Assembly: GCA_910576205.1 (NCBI GenBank)
Contig: CAJTHL010000009.1
Location: 1 to 64,000, forward strand
Source of the DNA: Clostridia bacterium
Lineage (GTDB): Bacteria; Bacillota; Clostridia; Lachnospirales; Lachnospiraceae
Length of the DNA stretch: 64,000 nt
Direction of reading: 5' to 3'
Below are positions 52,798-62,137 of the stretch, in pieces. How positions within the stretch are numbered: position 1 is the stretch's first letter; the number at the start of each line of letters is the position of its first letter. Below the pieces are notes generated by a model. The model saw only the letters and a list, made by a program, of their open reading frames with translations, was not told the origin of the DNA and did no database searches. The translations under genes and the position numbers were made by a program.

Positions 52798-54150
52798 TCA
52801 GATCTCCCCGTTTGCCTGCATATCTTTTAAGAATTTCACAAGCTGTACTGCCTCGTTGGGAGCCACGATAACCTCCCAGCCGGGAAGCTTGGCCTCGATG
52901 TCGCCCTTTAACACGGCTACCTTACCGGGGATAATAAGCTTTCTGCTCTTAACCTTGGGCTCTACGTTCTCAATAATGTACTTGGATACGGAGGTGGAGG
53001 ACAGTTTTCCTGCCGCCCACGCGGTCAGTACGGAAAGTCCGCCTGCATCGCTGATTACCAGGTTACAGGGAACGCCGGAGCGCTCCAGCTCGCCGGATAC
53101 TACGAAGTAGGTCAGCGCGAAGTCTACGGTGGTCAGACATACGGAATTCTCGTCTCCGCCATTCAGCGGGTAGATGCCCGGCTCAACCTTCATGGGCTTC
53201 TGGGGATCCGTAAACACGTTCTGACGAAGTCCGTAAAGAGGAAGGGCCTGTGCGTAGTTCATGTTCTCCATCACAATGATAGAACCATATTTTACGGTAA
53301 ACAGGGAAGCAAGGGCTGCCTGCAAAGCGCCGTTTCCGGCTGCCAGCCTGCCTACGTTTACGATTGTGGGATATCCGAAGGTGCGGTCGGTATTCTTAAG
53401 AGCAGCTCTGCGGATCTGTACCGTGTTGGCAAACGCGTCCTTGATGGAAGCTGTACCCACATTAATTACCAGATTCTTGTTGCCAAGCTTCTCAATAGCC
53501 GCCACGGTGTCGTACAGCTCGTTGATATCCGCGCCGCTTACGCCCAGAACCACGCCTGCCTCTGTGGCCAGCTTGCTCATTGCCTCATAGTTGCCTGCGT
53601 TTGCGCCGTCCAGAATGGGCTTCGCATCCTTGCACACGTCAAGGGCTGCCTTTGCAACGTCTACGTCGGTACATCCAAGCACCAGAACCCTGCCGGTCTC
53701 TGCGGCTTTCTTTACAAATTCCGCATAGCCTGCCGCGTCGCACTGTCCACAGTAATTCAGGTACAGCATCTCCACATGCATGCGCTCGCCGATACGGTCG
53801 TAATCCACAAGCTTTGCGGCCTCAAATTTAGCGTCCATATCTGCCTCACAGCAGGATACGGAAACGGCGTATCTGGGTCTGCTCACAAAAGTTTTCTCAT
53901 GACGGAACAAAACGGTCTCGCCGCCTAATGTACACTCTGCATCTCCGGAACCCACTTTGATGGTCTTCATGGGCGGTGCAGTAGCCTCGGACAGAGTTGC
54001 CAGCGCATCCTCTGACATATGGGGACATTTGGTGATATCTACGGCGCCCTGGGCCACCTTCATGGAAAATGCCATACAGGTGGGGCTGCCGCATTCCTTA
54101 CAGTTTGTTTTCGGTGTTAATTTAAAAATATCTAAGCCTTTCAATGCCAT
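52798..54150 (-). CDS. acsC: Corrinoid/iron-sulfur protein, large subunit
   Basis: A protein of 450 residues. The N-terminal 4Fe-4S motif is TNCKECGSPTCMAF followed by Cys in DITKCPHM (C-x2-C-x4-C-x16-C type). A TIM barrel and a C-terminal corrinoid-binding domain follow (VISDAGGLSVLTAWAAGKLS). With AcsD it carries the methyl group on cobalt to acetyl-CoA synthase. The gap to acsD is 24 bases. Confidence 0.96.
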   Translation of the reverse strand: MALKGLDIFKLTPKTNCKECGSPTCMAFSMKVAQGAVDITKCPHMSEDALATLSEATAPPMKTIKVGSGDAECTLGGETVLFRHEKTFVSRPRYAVSVSCCEADMDAKFEAAKLVDYDRIGERMHVEMLYLNYCGQCDAAGYAEFVKKAAETGRVLVLGCTDVDVAKAALDVCKDAKPILDGANAGNYEAMSKLATEAGVVLGVSGADINELYDTVAAIEKLGNKNLVINVGTASIKDAFANTVQIRRAALKNTDRTFGYPTIVNVGRLAAGNGALQAALASLFTVKYGSIIVMENMNYAQALPLYGLRQNVFTDPQKPMKVEPGIYPLNGGDENSVCLTTVDFALTYFVVSGELERSGVPCNLVISDAGGLSVLTAWAAGKLSSTSVSKYIIENVEPKVKSRKLIIPGKVAVLKGDIEAKLPGWEVIVAPNEAVQLVKFLKDMQANGEI

Positions 54151-54174
54151 GGTAATTGTTCCTCCTTCCCTCGA

Positions 54175-55125
54175 TTAAACCAGTTCTTTGATTAATGTTG
54201 AAATCGTGGCAACCGATGTGGGATGTTTCAGAATTACCGCATTGGAGCCGGATGCCAGTACCGCTGCCGCAGTCTCTACTTCCATATCAATGCCGCGCTC
54301 TTCCTGGGAGCCCCATTCCGGCATATCTGCCTCGGAAGCCATAGCCTCTTTTACGCCCCATGCTTCCTCTGCCACCGGAGTGATAATCGGCATCTGTAAC
54401 TGCGCATCATTCTGGGAAAGGGCCGCTGCCTTGATTCTGTCCATGGTGGATACCACGTACTCGAATCCGTAGCCTGCCGCTGCTGAACCAACGTTCATCA
54501 CTACGTTTGCCTGGTCTACGCCCAGCTGTCCGATCAGCACGTTCAGCTGCTTCGCAAGGTTGATATCTACGGCGGACTCAGCGCCTACCTTCTGGCCGTA
54601 AGCCAGTCCGGCTGCGGCTGCAACGCCCTTGTAGTTCTCTTCTCTTGCGGACAGGATCAGTACATTCTTTCCTTGCAGGGCCTCTGCCACTTTCGCAAAG
54701 AGCTCCGCGTCCTTTTCCACGTTCTTGCATCCTTCAATTACAAGGGGAGCTGTAATGGCGTCGCCTACTTCCTTAGCCACGGCCACGCAGTCCTCCACGG
54801 ACTTGTCCCTGCCATTGGGATCCGCTCCTTCCAGACGGAGCACTACAAAGTCTGCTCCTGGCATTGCCTCGGCTTTCTTTGCAAGCTCTGCAAAGCTTGT
54901 CGCACCTGCATAATACTCTTTGATACCTGCGGCCTCATTTTCCATTTCCTCCAGACTTAAGTCTGTAATCATGACGCCTACCTTCGGTGCGTTCTCAATG
55001 GGCGCATCGAATGTGTAGAAGGGCAGCACATTCTCTCCGCCAAGCTTCACTGCCTTGTCGCCTGTTCCGATTTCCACGGTACGGATGGCAGCGTTAAACT
55101 TTCCAGATTTTCCATTAAACGGCAT
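54175..55125 (-). CDS. acsD: Corrinoid/iron-sulfur protein, small subunit
   Basis: A protein of 316 residues, the usual length, with a TIM-barrel fold: GGENVLPFYTFDAPIENAPK, DFVVLRLEGADPNGRDKSVE, and LIGQLGVDQANVVMNVGSAA. It forms the heterodimer with AcsC. AAGGAGG is 8 bases before the ATG. It is the first gene after an internal promoter and a long palindrome, so acsDCE can be made apart from acsAB. Confidence 0.95.
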   Translation of the reverse strand: MPFNGKSGKFNAAIRTVEIGTGDKAVKLGGENVLPFYTFDAPIENAPKVGVMITDLSLEEMENEAAGIKEYYAGATSFAELAKKAEAMPGADFVVLRLEGADPNGRDKSVEDCVAVAKEVGDAITAPLVIEGCKNVEKDAELFAKVAEALQGKNVLILSAREENYKGVAAAAGLAYGQKVGAESAVDINLAKQLNVLIGQLGVDQANVVMNVGSAAAGYGFEYVVSTMDRIKAAALSQNDAQLQMPIITPVAEEAWGVKEAMASEADMPEWGSQEERGIDMEVETAAAVLASGSNAVILKHPTSVATISTLIKELV

Positions 55126-55156
55126 TTCTTAGTTACCTCCTTGTTCTATTGCATTT

Positions 55157-55219
55157 ACATGCATCAACGCATATACAGCAATATGCTGCATATGCGTGAT
55201 ATCATTTGTAAATATTATA
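55157..55219 (-). promoter_or_regulatory. Large imperfect palindrome in the acsD leader
   Basis: Around 55167-55199 the arms ACGCATATxCAGCA and TGCTGxATATGCGT pair with few mismatches around an AT centre, and outer TTTACA/TGTAAA arms extend it to about 55155-55213. It lies just after the internal promoter, so it would form a hairpin in the acsD leader RNA or serve as a protein site. Confidence 0.55.
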
Positions 55220-55242
55220 CTGCATCTTTCCTATAAGCGCAA
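55214..55242 (-). promoter_or_regulatory. Internal promoter before acsD
   Basis: On the minus strand TTGCGC (55237-55242), 17-base spacer, TATAAT (55214-55219). The -35 box matches 4 of 6. Confidence 0.6.
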
Positions 55243-55435
55243 ATGTTTTATACGCAGGAATCCGGCTTTTTTTCGTACAATCTGCAGATGAGCCTCCTCT
55301 GCCTGAAGTTCTGGATACCCGCCCGGGCCAGGCTGCGGACAGCCTCCCTGTCTGACATGATCGTCACAAATGCGCAAAAACATCCCCGGGTGAAACCAAA
55401 TGTCGCTTCGCGCCATCTGATTTCTTTCCCCGGCT
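55243..55435. other. Gap between acsB and the acsD promoter
   Basis: No certain gene. On the minus strand one frame (ending TAA near 55255) reads TFGFTRGCFCAFVTIMSDRE and FRQRRLICRLYEKKPDSCV, which looks protein-like, but it has no clear start codon or ribosome site. It may be a small gene or a relic. Confidence 0.35.
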
Positions 55436-57574
55436 TTACATCATCGGCTCTAAGCCAAGGGCCGGATGTCCTTTCTCGGTCAGGAAGGCCAGCAAGGTCT
55501 CGGGATCTTCTGCGATGGTCTCGTCGCCGATCATATCGGTAAAGTTCTCAATGCCGTAGAGCTCCTTTGCAGACTCATTCAGTCTCTCGGCTACGGTTTC
55601 TTTCAGCTCTTTGGGCATCCATACGATACGCTCGATGCCGCCCTCGGCCTTCATGAATTTCTTGGATGCGATAAAGTGCTTTCCATGTCCCATAAAGCCC
55701 GGGGTCTGCACGCCGCCGCCTGTCATGGAAGCCAGCTCCGGGAAGGTCATTCCAAGAGGCGTCATGCCTGCGTACTCACGGTTTGCAATGATTACGCCGT
55801 TGGAGAAGGGCTCGATACCGCAGATACACTCGAAGCATCCGCAGGAGGTCATGGGATTCTCCATAATGGAGTACAGGGATACCTGCTCCAGGGCGCCCTG
55901 GGAATACAGCTTCACGGCCTCGTTTACATCCTCATACTCGCCGGTGCGCTCGTCGATAACGCGCTCTTTGGTGATTACCTGGCAGGGACCCTGGGGATCC
56001 AGCTCGTTAGTTGCCTTAGCGTCCAGCCATGAAACGGCTCCACAAAGGCCCAGTCTCTCCGGCGTTACCACACATACGTGGGACGGTGAGAACGCCTGGC
56101 ACAGGATACAGCTGTAGTATACTTCCACAGACTCGTCTGTCAGTGTGCGCAGACGGTCGTCACGCTTATCGAAGGACGGAATTGCCAGATTGTGGCGAAG
56201 CTCCGTACATTTCTCCGGGTCTGTGATTACCTTTACCTGGCACTTGTCTACCACGGCGTCAAACTCGTTCTTGATTTTTGCGTACAGCACTTCTCCGATG
56301 TGTTTCGCGCGGAAGCCTGCCTCATAAGCCCCCTTGCTGATACGCACACGGATCATGTCGCGCTGTCCGGTATGCATCACACCCTCGATGCAGTTGAGAT
56401 AGCTGTGGAATTTACGCTCAAATACCGGCTCAAAGTCAGACTGCATATTCTTTCCGGCCACTTCCACGATGTAGCCGATGCTGTGCTTGGTTCCCACTTC
56501 AAAGGAATCCAGATCCGGCCCGATGATCTCAATCCTGTGATCCTCCACCTCGGAAGCCTCTTTGGTCTGTACCAGCTCGAAGCAGTCTACTCTGGAGCCG
56601 TCAAACTCTACCTGCATATCGCCCCGGCGGATGATCTCGCCCTCAAATGCGGACGCGAACGCAACCGGAATGTCGATATTGGTTACCTTAATCTTGATAT
56701 CCCTTGCCTCAATGGAGGTGGGGTTGAATTTCTCTGTATCCCCCTGGAGAATAAGGCTCTTGGGTACATTCATGCCCTTGAGGCTCTCCAGATCGTTGGA
56801 GATTACCGGGAAGCCGAATGCGATGGCGCCGCCGCCGCAGGCTACGGTCAGATCATCCACAGGCGCGAAGGCATTTACAAATGCAAACACACGCTCCATG
56901 GTGTACTTCATCAGATTTGGCAGATCTCCCGGTGTGATGTTACCGAAGATCAGAGCCGCACGAAGAGCCACGGATACAATATGTATTACGGACGTAATGT
57001 CGTCGCCAAGCAGAGTTACACGTACATTGAATCCGGTGTTGTAGCCGGCTTCTATAAGCTGCCCGCAGATGCCGCCGGTACAGGCCACAAAATTACCCTG
57101 TGCCTGGTAGCTCTTTACCAGGGCTACGGCCTCCTCCTTGGAGGGCGCTTCGTTAATCAGTACGGCCACGCCGGGGATGTCTCCCGTTACAAGGGGTACG
57201 CCCAGCTCACGGATCCATGCGTCGGAGAAATGTCCCACATAGGGCTCGTCGTATGGCTGTGCGCCGTCCATGTATTTCATGGTCTCAATAATCTCTGCTG
57301 CCAGCGCTGTTCCGATACCTGCCTGGAATACATTGTGCAGACGGTTTTTGCGCTCCATCATATCCTTGATGGTTCCCTCCAGCGCTTCCTTTACCTCTCC
57401 CATATTGGTCAGCTTCACGCCTGTTACCGCATAGTAGCAGGGCAGGCAGTAAGCAGTATTGGGCAGGGTTACTTCCTTGTCGGCGCCAAATTTTTCTATG
57501 GCTTCGGCTACGGATTTCTCAGCCCACGCATACATTTCACTTGAACCGCCAAATACTCTATCAAATAATGTCAC
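55436..57574 (-). CDS. acsB: CO-methylating acetyl-CoA synthase (beta/alpha subunit)
   Basis: A protein of 712 residues, close to the usual 730. A-cluster ligands are visible in SCILCQAFSPSHVCVV and in the CGC motif TSCGCFECICGIEP, which holds the two-nickel site. It joins CO, the corrinoid methyl group and CoA to acetyl-CoA, in complex with AcsA. The start codon is GTG at 57574, with AGGAGG 7 bases upstream and no better ATG. It follows cooC1 by 27 bases. Confidence 0.96.
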   Translation of the reverse strand: MTLFDRVFGGSSEMYAWAEKSVAEAIEKFGADKEVTLPNTAYCLPCYYAVTGVKLTNMGEVKEALEGTIKDMMERKNRLHNVFQAGIGTALAAEIIETMKYMDGAQPYDEPYVGHFSDAWIRELGVPLVTGDIPGVAVLINEAPSKEEAVALVKSYQAQGNFVACTGGICGQLIEAGYNTGFNVRVTLLGDDITSVIHIVSVALRAALIFGNITPGDLPNLMKYTMERVFAFVNAFAPVDDLTVACGGGAIAFGFPVISNDLESLKGMNVPKSLILQGDTEKFNPTSIEARDIKIKVTNIDIPVAFASAFEGEIIRRGDMQVEFDGSRVDCFELVQTKEASEVEDHRIEIIGPDLDSFEVGTKHSIGYIVEVAGKNMQSDFEPVFERKFHSYLNCIEGVMHTGQRDMIRVRISKGAYEAGFRAKHIGEVLYAKIKNEFDAVVDKCQVKVITDPEKCTELRHNLAIPSFDKRDDRLRTLTDESVEVYYSCILCQAFSPSHVCVVTPERLGLCGAVSWLDAKATNELDPQGPCQVITKERVIDERTGEYEDVNEAVKLYSQGALEQVSLYSIMENPMTSCGCFECICGIEPFSNGVIIANREYAGMTPLGMTFPELASMTGGGVQTPGFMGHGKHFIASKKFMKAEGGIERIVWMPKELKETVAERLNESAKELYGIENFTDMIGDETIAEDPETLLAFLTEKGHPALGLEPMM

Positions 57575-57601
57575 GGTACTACCTCCTAATTTTTAGTTCT
57601 A

Positions 57602-58363
57602 TTATTTCTCTAAAATTTGTTTTATTTTCCGGATCTCATCGGTAGCTGTCCGGCTGAAATCATAGGGGGACTGCCCCTGCCGGTCCGCGTCGATGACCTC
57701 ACTATTGTAATGAATGAAGCCCAGCAGGTCTCCGGCCGGAATTCTGGAGCGGATAAACGCCTCGTCTTCCTCTCCCCGTACCTTGTTGGCCACCACCCGG
57801 ACCTGCTTCACACCCAGATCCTGTGCCAGACGCTTTACATTCTTATAGGTCTGCACGCTTCTGGCCCCCGGCTCGATAACCACCACAAACTGCTCCATAC
57901 CCTCACAGGTTCCCCGGCCCAGATGCTCCAGGCCCGCCTCCATGTCCATAATGACCACGTCCTGGCTTCGGAGGCTTAAGTAATTGAGAATCCGTTTCAG
58001 CATCACATGCTCTGGGCACACACACCCGCCGCCGCCTGTCTCCACGGTTCCCAGGGTTAAAAGCTTCACGCCGTTAAAGGTCTTGCTGTAGGTATCGGGG
58101 ATATCGTCCACCTTGGGATTCAGCTTGTAAATCTGGTTGTCGGCTGTGGCCCCTGTGCGCTCCTCGATCAGCCTGCGCATTTTGGAGATGGGGATGATTT
58201 CGTCCAACAGCTCCTCCGGAAATCCCAGAGCCAGCCCCAGATTCGCATCCGGGTCCACGTCCGCTGCCAGCACGGTCTTACCCTCCTCCGCGTAGAGCCT
58301 TGCAAGGGTTGCCGCAAATGTGGTTTTGCCCACGCCTCCTTTGCCGGTGATGGCGATTTTCAT
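57602..58363 (-). CDS. cooC: CooC/AcsF-type nickel-insertion ATPase 1
   Basis: A protein of 253 residues. P-loop GKGGVGKTT near residue 7, Asp in VDPDANLGLA, and the nickel-binding CxC motif GGGCVCPEH (Cys114, Cys116). It hydrolyses ATP to load nickel into CODH or acetyl-CoA synthase. It lies between acsB and acsA, which suits either target. Confidence 0.93.
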   Translation of the reverse strand: MKIAITGKGGVGKTTFAATLARLYAEEGKTVLAADVDPDANLGLALGFPEELLDEIIPISKMRRLIEERTGATADNQIYKLNPKVDDIPDTYSKTFNGVKLLTLGTVETGGGGCVCPEHVMLKRILNYLSLRSQDVVIMDMEAGLEHLGRGTCEGMEQFVVVIEPGARSVQTYKNVKRLAQDLGVKQVRVVANKVRGEEDEAFIRSRIPAGDLLGFIHYNSEVIDADRQGQSPYDFSRTATDEIRKIKQILEK

Positions 58364-58403
58364 AGGTCTTCACTCCTAACTGCTTTGATCTGGCTTATGG
58401 GGA

Positions 58404-60296
58404 TCAGATCCCTAAAGCTTCTCTCTTCTCTTCGATGCGGTCGATCATGGCGTCAACCAGCTTCTCGATATCCTTCTCTACGGTGTAGGAGGCCTCCACC
58501 CAGTCTTTGATGCCGTGCTTCAGAAGATCATCTACCTCTGTGGAACCGCATACATAGGGATCTACGCCCAGGAAGGTGTCGATACCGGTTGCCACTACAT
58601 AGTTTCCGATAGAAACGGCCTTCTCGGACATCCACTCGGGTGCGCATCCGACAACGGGAACCTGGGAGATATTCCAGCCGGAATCCTTGGCAATGTCTGC
58701 TGCCAGAATCATCATACGGCTGATGTCCACGCAGGAGCCCATATGTAATACAGGAGGAATGTCTGCCAGCTCACAGACTCTCTTCAGACCTGCTCCGCAG
58801 AGATCCTTCGCTCTCTTGTCCATAAGGCCCGCCTTTGCGGCCGCCTGTGCGGAACAACCGGAAGCGATGATAATAATATCGTTTGCAATGAGCTTCTTCA
58901 TCAGTTCAATATGCGCAACGTCCGGACGGATCTTGGGGTTGTTGCATCCTACCATGGCAACTGCGCCGCGAAGTACGCCGGATTTCACACACTCTACCAG
59001 GGGCTTCGTGGTTCCCGTCTCGTCCACATAAGAGTTGGTAACCGTATCCAGGGTCTTCTTGATCGCCTCTACGGAATACCCAACAGTTGCCTTATTCTTC
59101 ATATCCGGGATATAAACCAGCTCCGGTTTACGGTTCTTGAAGTTATCAATAGCCATTTTCACGATTGCCTTGGCATTCTCCCCTGCTGTCTCGGCAGTAA
59201 AATGCATAAACTCGGAGTCCGGCATCTGGGCAATCTTGGAGGTGGTGACAAATTTTGTGTGGAAGCACTTGCTAAGGGGCCCTAAAGCCGGGAAGATACA
59301 CTGTACGTCCACGACAATAGCCTCACAGGCTCCTGTAAGCACTACATTTTCCTGCTGCAGGAAGTTTCCTGCCATGGGAATTCCGCGGCGCATGGCAACC
59401 TCATTGGAAGTACAGCACACACCGGAGATGGTGATGCCCTTGGCGCCTACGCTCTTGGCGTACGCAATCATTTCCGGATCGTCTGCGTACTCACAGATCA
59501 TCTCGGAAAGTGACGGGTCATGTCCGTGAACCACGATATTTACGTTCTCAGCCACCATAACGCCCAGGTTTGCCTCGGTGTCAATGGGCTTCGGCGTTCC
59601 GAACAGCACGTCGGAGAACTCGGTTCCCATCATGGAGCCGCCCCATCCGTCGCAGAGACCGGTACGCAGGGACTGGCGGATCAGAGCCTCCGGCTTGGAG
59701 GAGCATCCCATATGGGTCATATGTAAGGAGCTTGCCACCTCACGGTCAATAGCCCGGGGAGCAATCTCTTCCCTTGCCCAGAGATCCTGGGTGTGCTGGG
59801 GCGCTCTCTTCAGAAATCTCTGGTTTCCGAAGGGCTTTCCATACTCCATCAGACCCTCTACCGCTACCTCGTGGGCCAGATCGTAGATATCCTTGCCCTC
59901 TGTCTCGATTCCCCACTCTTTGGCGATGCGGATCAGCTTCTCGGGGTCTTTTACCTTGTAGTTTCCGTCCGGAGCCGTGCAGTGCAGGGTGTGGCAGATC
60001 TCACGGCCGTGGTCGGAGTGGGTTGCGGCTCCGCCTGCTGTGAATTTCAGATAGTTACGTCCTACGATTCCGTGTACGTCGCATCCGCAGATTCCTCTGG
60101 GTGCTTTGGGCGTAATACGGCAGGGACCCATGGAACAGATCCGGCAGCAGACGCCCTGCTCACCGAATTTACAGTGAGGCGTCTGATTTTTTACACGGTA
60201 CTGCCATCCGTCTGCGCCTACCTTGGCTCCCGTTTCCAACAGTCTGGCTGTTGCGGCTTCAAATTCTTCCACCGTTGTTAACTTAAAGTCTCCCAT
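58404..60296 (-). CDS. acsA: Carbon monoxide dehydrogenase catalytic subunit
   Basis: A protein of 630 residues, usual length for CooS/AcsA. N-terminal cluster B and D ligands are in GVCCRICSMGPCRI and GICGCDVHG. C-cluster ligands include THSDHGREICH, VCCTSNEV and GSCVDISR. It reduces CO2 to CO with ferredoxin electrons, and the CO travels by an internal tunnel to AcsB. AGGAGG precedes the ATG. It is flanked on both sides by CooC-type ATPase genes. Confidence 0.96.
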   Translation of the reverse strand: MGDFKLTTVEEFEAATARLLETGAKVGADGWQYRVKNQTPHCKFGEQGVCCRICSMGPCRITPKAPRGICGCDVHGIVGRNYLKFTAGGAATHSDHGREICHTLHCTAPDGNYKVKDPEKLIRIAKEWGIETEGKDIYDLAHEVAVEGLMEYGKPFGNQRFLKRAPQHTQDLWAREEIAPRAIDREVASSLHMTHMGCSSKPEALIRQSLRTGLCDGWGGSMMGTEFSDVLFGTPKPIDTEANLGVMVAENVNIVVHGHDPSLSEMICEYADDPEMIAYAKSVGAKGITISGVCCTSNEVAMRRGIPMAGNFLQQENVVLTGACEAIVVDVQCIFPALGPLSKCFHTKFVTTSKIAQMPDSEFMHFTAETAGENAKAIVKMAIDNFKNRKPELVYIPDMKNKATVGYSVEAIKKTLDTVTNSYVDETGTTKPLVECVKSGVLRGAVAMVGCNNPKIRPDVAHIELMKKLIANDIIIIASGCSAQAAAKAGLMDKRAKDLCGAGLKRVCELADIPPVLHMGSCVDISRMMILAADIAKDSGWNISQVPVVGCAPEWMSEKAVSIGNYVVATGIDTFLGVDPYVCGSTEVDDLLKHGIKDWVEASYTVEKDIEKLVDAMIDRIEEKREALGI

Positions 60297-60314
60297 TTCT
60301 TACCTCCTAAAAAA

Positions 60315-61085
60315 TTATAAATCTATGTGATTAATAATCTCATACATAGCTTTTCGCACCGGGGAATCCTCCGGCAGCTTTACCGTGGGCACTCCATCGC
60401 AGTCATACTGGAAAACCTCTTCATCCTGGGGTACCACGCCGGCGAGATTAAGTCCCTGCTTCTCTATCTCCTCTTTTGTCCCGTCATTCAGCACGCCGCC
60501 CGGGGCCCGGTTGATAATCAGGTTCACGGACTTTGGCTTAAGACCGCATTCCGGTATAAGCTTCGCAATCCTTCCCACGGCCTGCACGCCTCTTCTGGAA
60601 CAGTCGCTGACCAGAATCACCGTGTCGATCTTCGGAAGGATCCCTCTGCTAATATGCTCCATTCCGGCTTCATTGTCCACCACAATATACTGGTAATTCT
60701 GCGCATATTTGGCAATCTGGGCTGTCAGAAGCCCGTTTACAAAGCAATAGCAGCCTTTCCCCTGGGTATGGCCCATAACCAGCAGGTCAAAATCCTTTTC
60801 CTCCACCAGGGCCTCGCTGAATTTCATCTCCGCGTAATCCTGCTTGGACATGCCAAGGGGAATGGGATTAGTGCTGGAAATCTCCGCCTGTGCAATCTCC
60901 TCACGGATATCCCCCAGGGACGTCTCCACCTCCACCCCCAGCACCTCGTTTAAGTTGGAATTGGCATCTGCGTCTACGGCCAGTACCGGCCCTTTCTTCT
61001 GCTGGCACAGATAGTCAATCAGAAGTCCTGTCAGCGTGGTTTTCCCCACGCCGCCTTTTCCTGCCACGGCAATCGTATGTGTCAT
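60315..61085 (-). CDS. CooC-type nickel-insertion ATPase 2
   Basis: A protein of 256 residues, clearly a paralogue of cooC1 but diverged. P-loop GKGGVGKTT near residue 9, VDADANSNLNEVLG, and the CxC motif KGCYCFVNG (Cys112, Cys114). Its position directly upstream of acsA (18-base gap) suggests it serves CODH cluster C, leaving the other ATPase for acetyl-CoA synthase; that split is inferred. Confidence 0.9.
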   Translation of the reverse strand: MTHTIAVAGKGGVGKTTLTGLLIDYLCQQKKGPVLAVDADANSNLNEVLGVEVETSLGDIREEIAQAEISSTNPIPLGMSKQDYAEMKFSEALVEEKDFDLLVMGHTQGKGCYCFVNGLLTAQIAKYAQNYQYIVVDNEAGMEHISRGILPKIDTVILVSDCSRRGVQAVGRIAKLIPECGLKPKSVNLIINRAPGGVLNDGTKEEIEKQGLNLAGVVPQDEEVFQYDCDGVPTVKLPEDSPVRKAMYEIINHIDL

Positions 61086-61110
61086 TGCATTTCACTCCTA
61101 TTCCAGTTTT

Positions 61111-61161
61111 GCGTCCGGCCGGATGCCGGTTTTCCGGTTCTGCATCTGCCGGACGCTGTTT
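61111..61161. repeat. Dispersed hairpin element, copy 5
   Basis: GCGTCCGGC (61111-61119) and GCCGGACGC (61148-61156) are perfect inverted repeats, with GCATCTGCC at 61142-61150 and an inner CCGG-TTTT-CCGG. CTGTTTTT follows on the plus strand. It lies between metF and cooC2. Confidence 0.65.
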
Positions 61162-61170
61162 TTGGTTTGA

Positions 61171-62094
61171 TTACACAAGCGTCTTAATCCCGGAACGATT
61201 GAGAATTTCCGTCACATCTTTCCACTTGTTCAGCGCGTACAGATGGATGCCGTCCACGCCCAGGGCGCGGTACTTGTCGATCTGACGGATGGTATACTCG
61301 ATACCCGCCTTCTTAAAGTCTGCCTTCTTCTGGTCAGCCGCAGCATCGAAAGGCTCCTTATCAAAGGGATTCGGGAAAATCCAGTGTCTGGAGATAATCT
61401 CGCACAGCTCCCTGTCCATGACGCAGGCATTTCTGGAAAGGGCCATGTTGATGGTGGCCGCCATGTCCAGGATGGGCATAATGCCCACGTCCACCGGCAT
61501 GGTGACGCCGGCCTGGCGGATGCCGTCCAGCCATCTCTTAAACTGCTCCATATCCCAGCAGAGCTGGGTCATAATGTAGTCGGCTCCGTTATCCTGTTTC
61601 TGCTTAAGGTAGGAGATATCCGCCTCCAGGCTTCTGCACGCGATGTGTCCCTCCGGGGAGCCTGCCACCGCGATCTCAATCTTATCGCCGTAACTATCTT
61701 TTACAAATTTTACCAGATCCGTCGCATAGGCGAAATCGCCGTTTGTCCCTGTCCATCCAAAAGGAAGGTCGCCGCGAAGAGCCAGCATATGATCCACGCC
61801 CGCTTCCAGATAAGCGTCCAGCTGTTTCCTAATGCCCTCCCGGGTATTTCCGATACAGGTGAAATGAGTCACCGGCACGGTGCGGTTATCTGCGGAGAGG
61901 ATCAGCTTGCACACGTCCATATTTCTGCCTACGTTGGTGCCGCCTGCCCCGTAGGTGCAGGAAATATAATCCGGATCAAAGGCATAGAGGTGATCCAGGG
62001 TATCCGGCAGCTTCTCCATACCGGCATCTGTCTTTGGGGGAAACACTTCAAAAGAAAGAGCCATGCGCTGTTTCATAATTTCTGTCAGTTTCAT
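61171..62094 (-). CDS. metF: Methylenetetrahydrofolate reductase
   Basis: A protein of 307 residues: ALSFEVFPPKTDAGMEKL, ISCTYGAGGTNVGRN, VTHFTCIGNTREGIRKQLDA, HMLALRGDLPFGWTGTNGDF and DYIMTQLCWDMEQF, the FAD-binding TIM barrel. It makes the methyl-tetrahydrofolate used by AcsE. No metV or rnfC2 partner gene is adjacent, unlike many acetogens. GGAGG precedes the ATG. Confidence 0.94.
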   Translation of the reverse strand: MKLTEIMKQRMALSFEVFPPKTDAGMEKLPDTLDHLYAFDPDYISCTYGAGGTNVGRNMDVCKLILSADNRTVPVTHFTCIGNTREGIRKQLDAYLEAGVDHMLALRGDLPFGWTGTNGDFAYATDLVKFVKDSYGDKIEIAVAGSPEGHIACRSLEADISYLKQKQDNGADYIMTQLCWDMEQFKRWLDGIRQAGVTMPVDVGIMPILDMAATINMALSRNACVMDRELCEIISRHWIFPNPFDKEPFDAAADQKKADFKKAGIEYTIRQIDKYRALGVDGIHLYALNKWKDVTEILNRSGIKTLV

Positions 62095-62137
62095 TTGTTA
62101 TATACCTCCACATTCACATTTCTGTCTTTTTCCGGTC

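Noticed and set aside
56192..57544. Long plus-strand open frame (450 codons)
   Set aside because: Antisense shadow of acsB, caused by the GC-rich codon pattern; no ribosome site or family.
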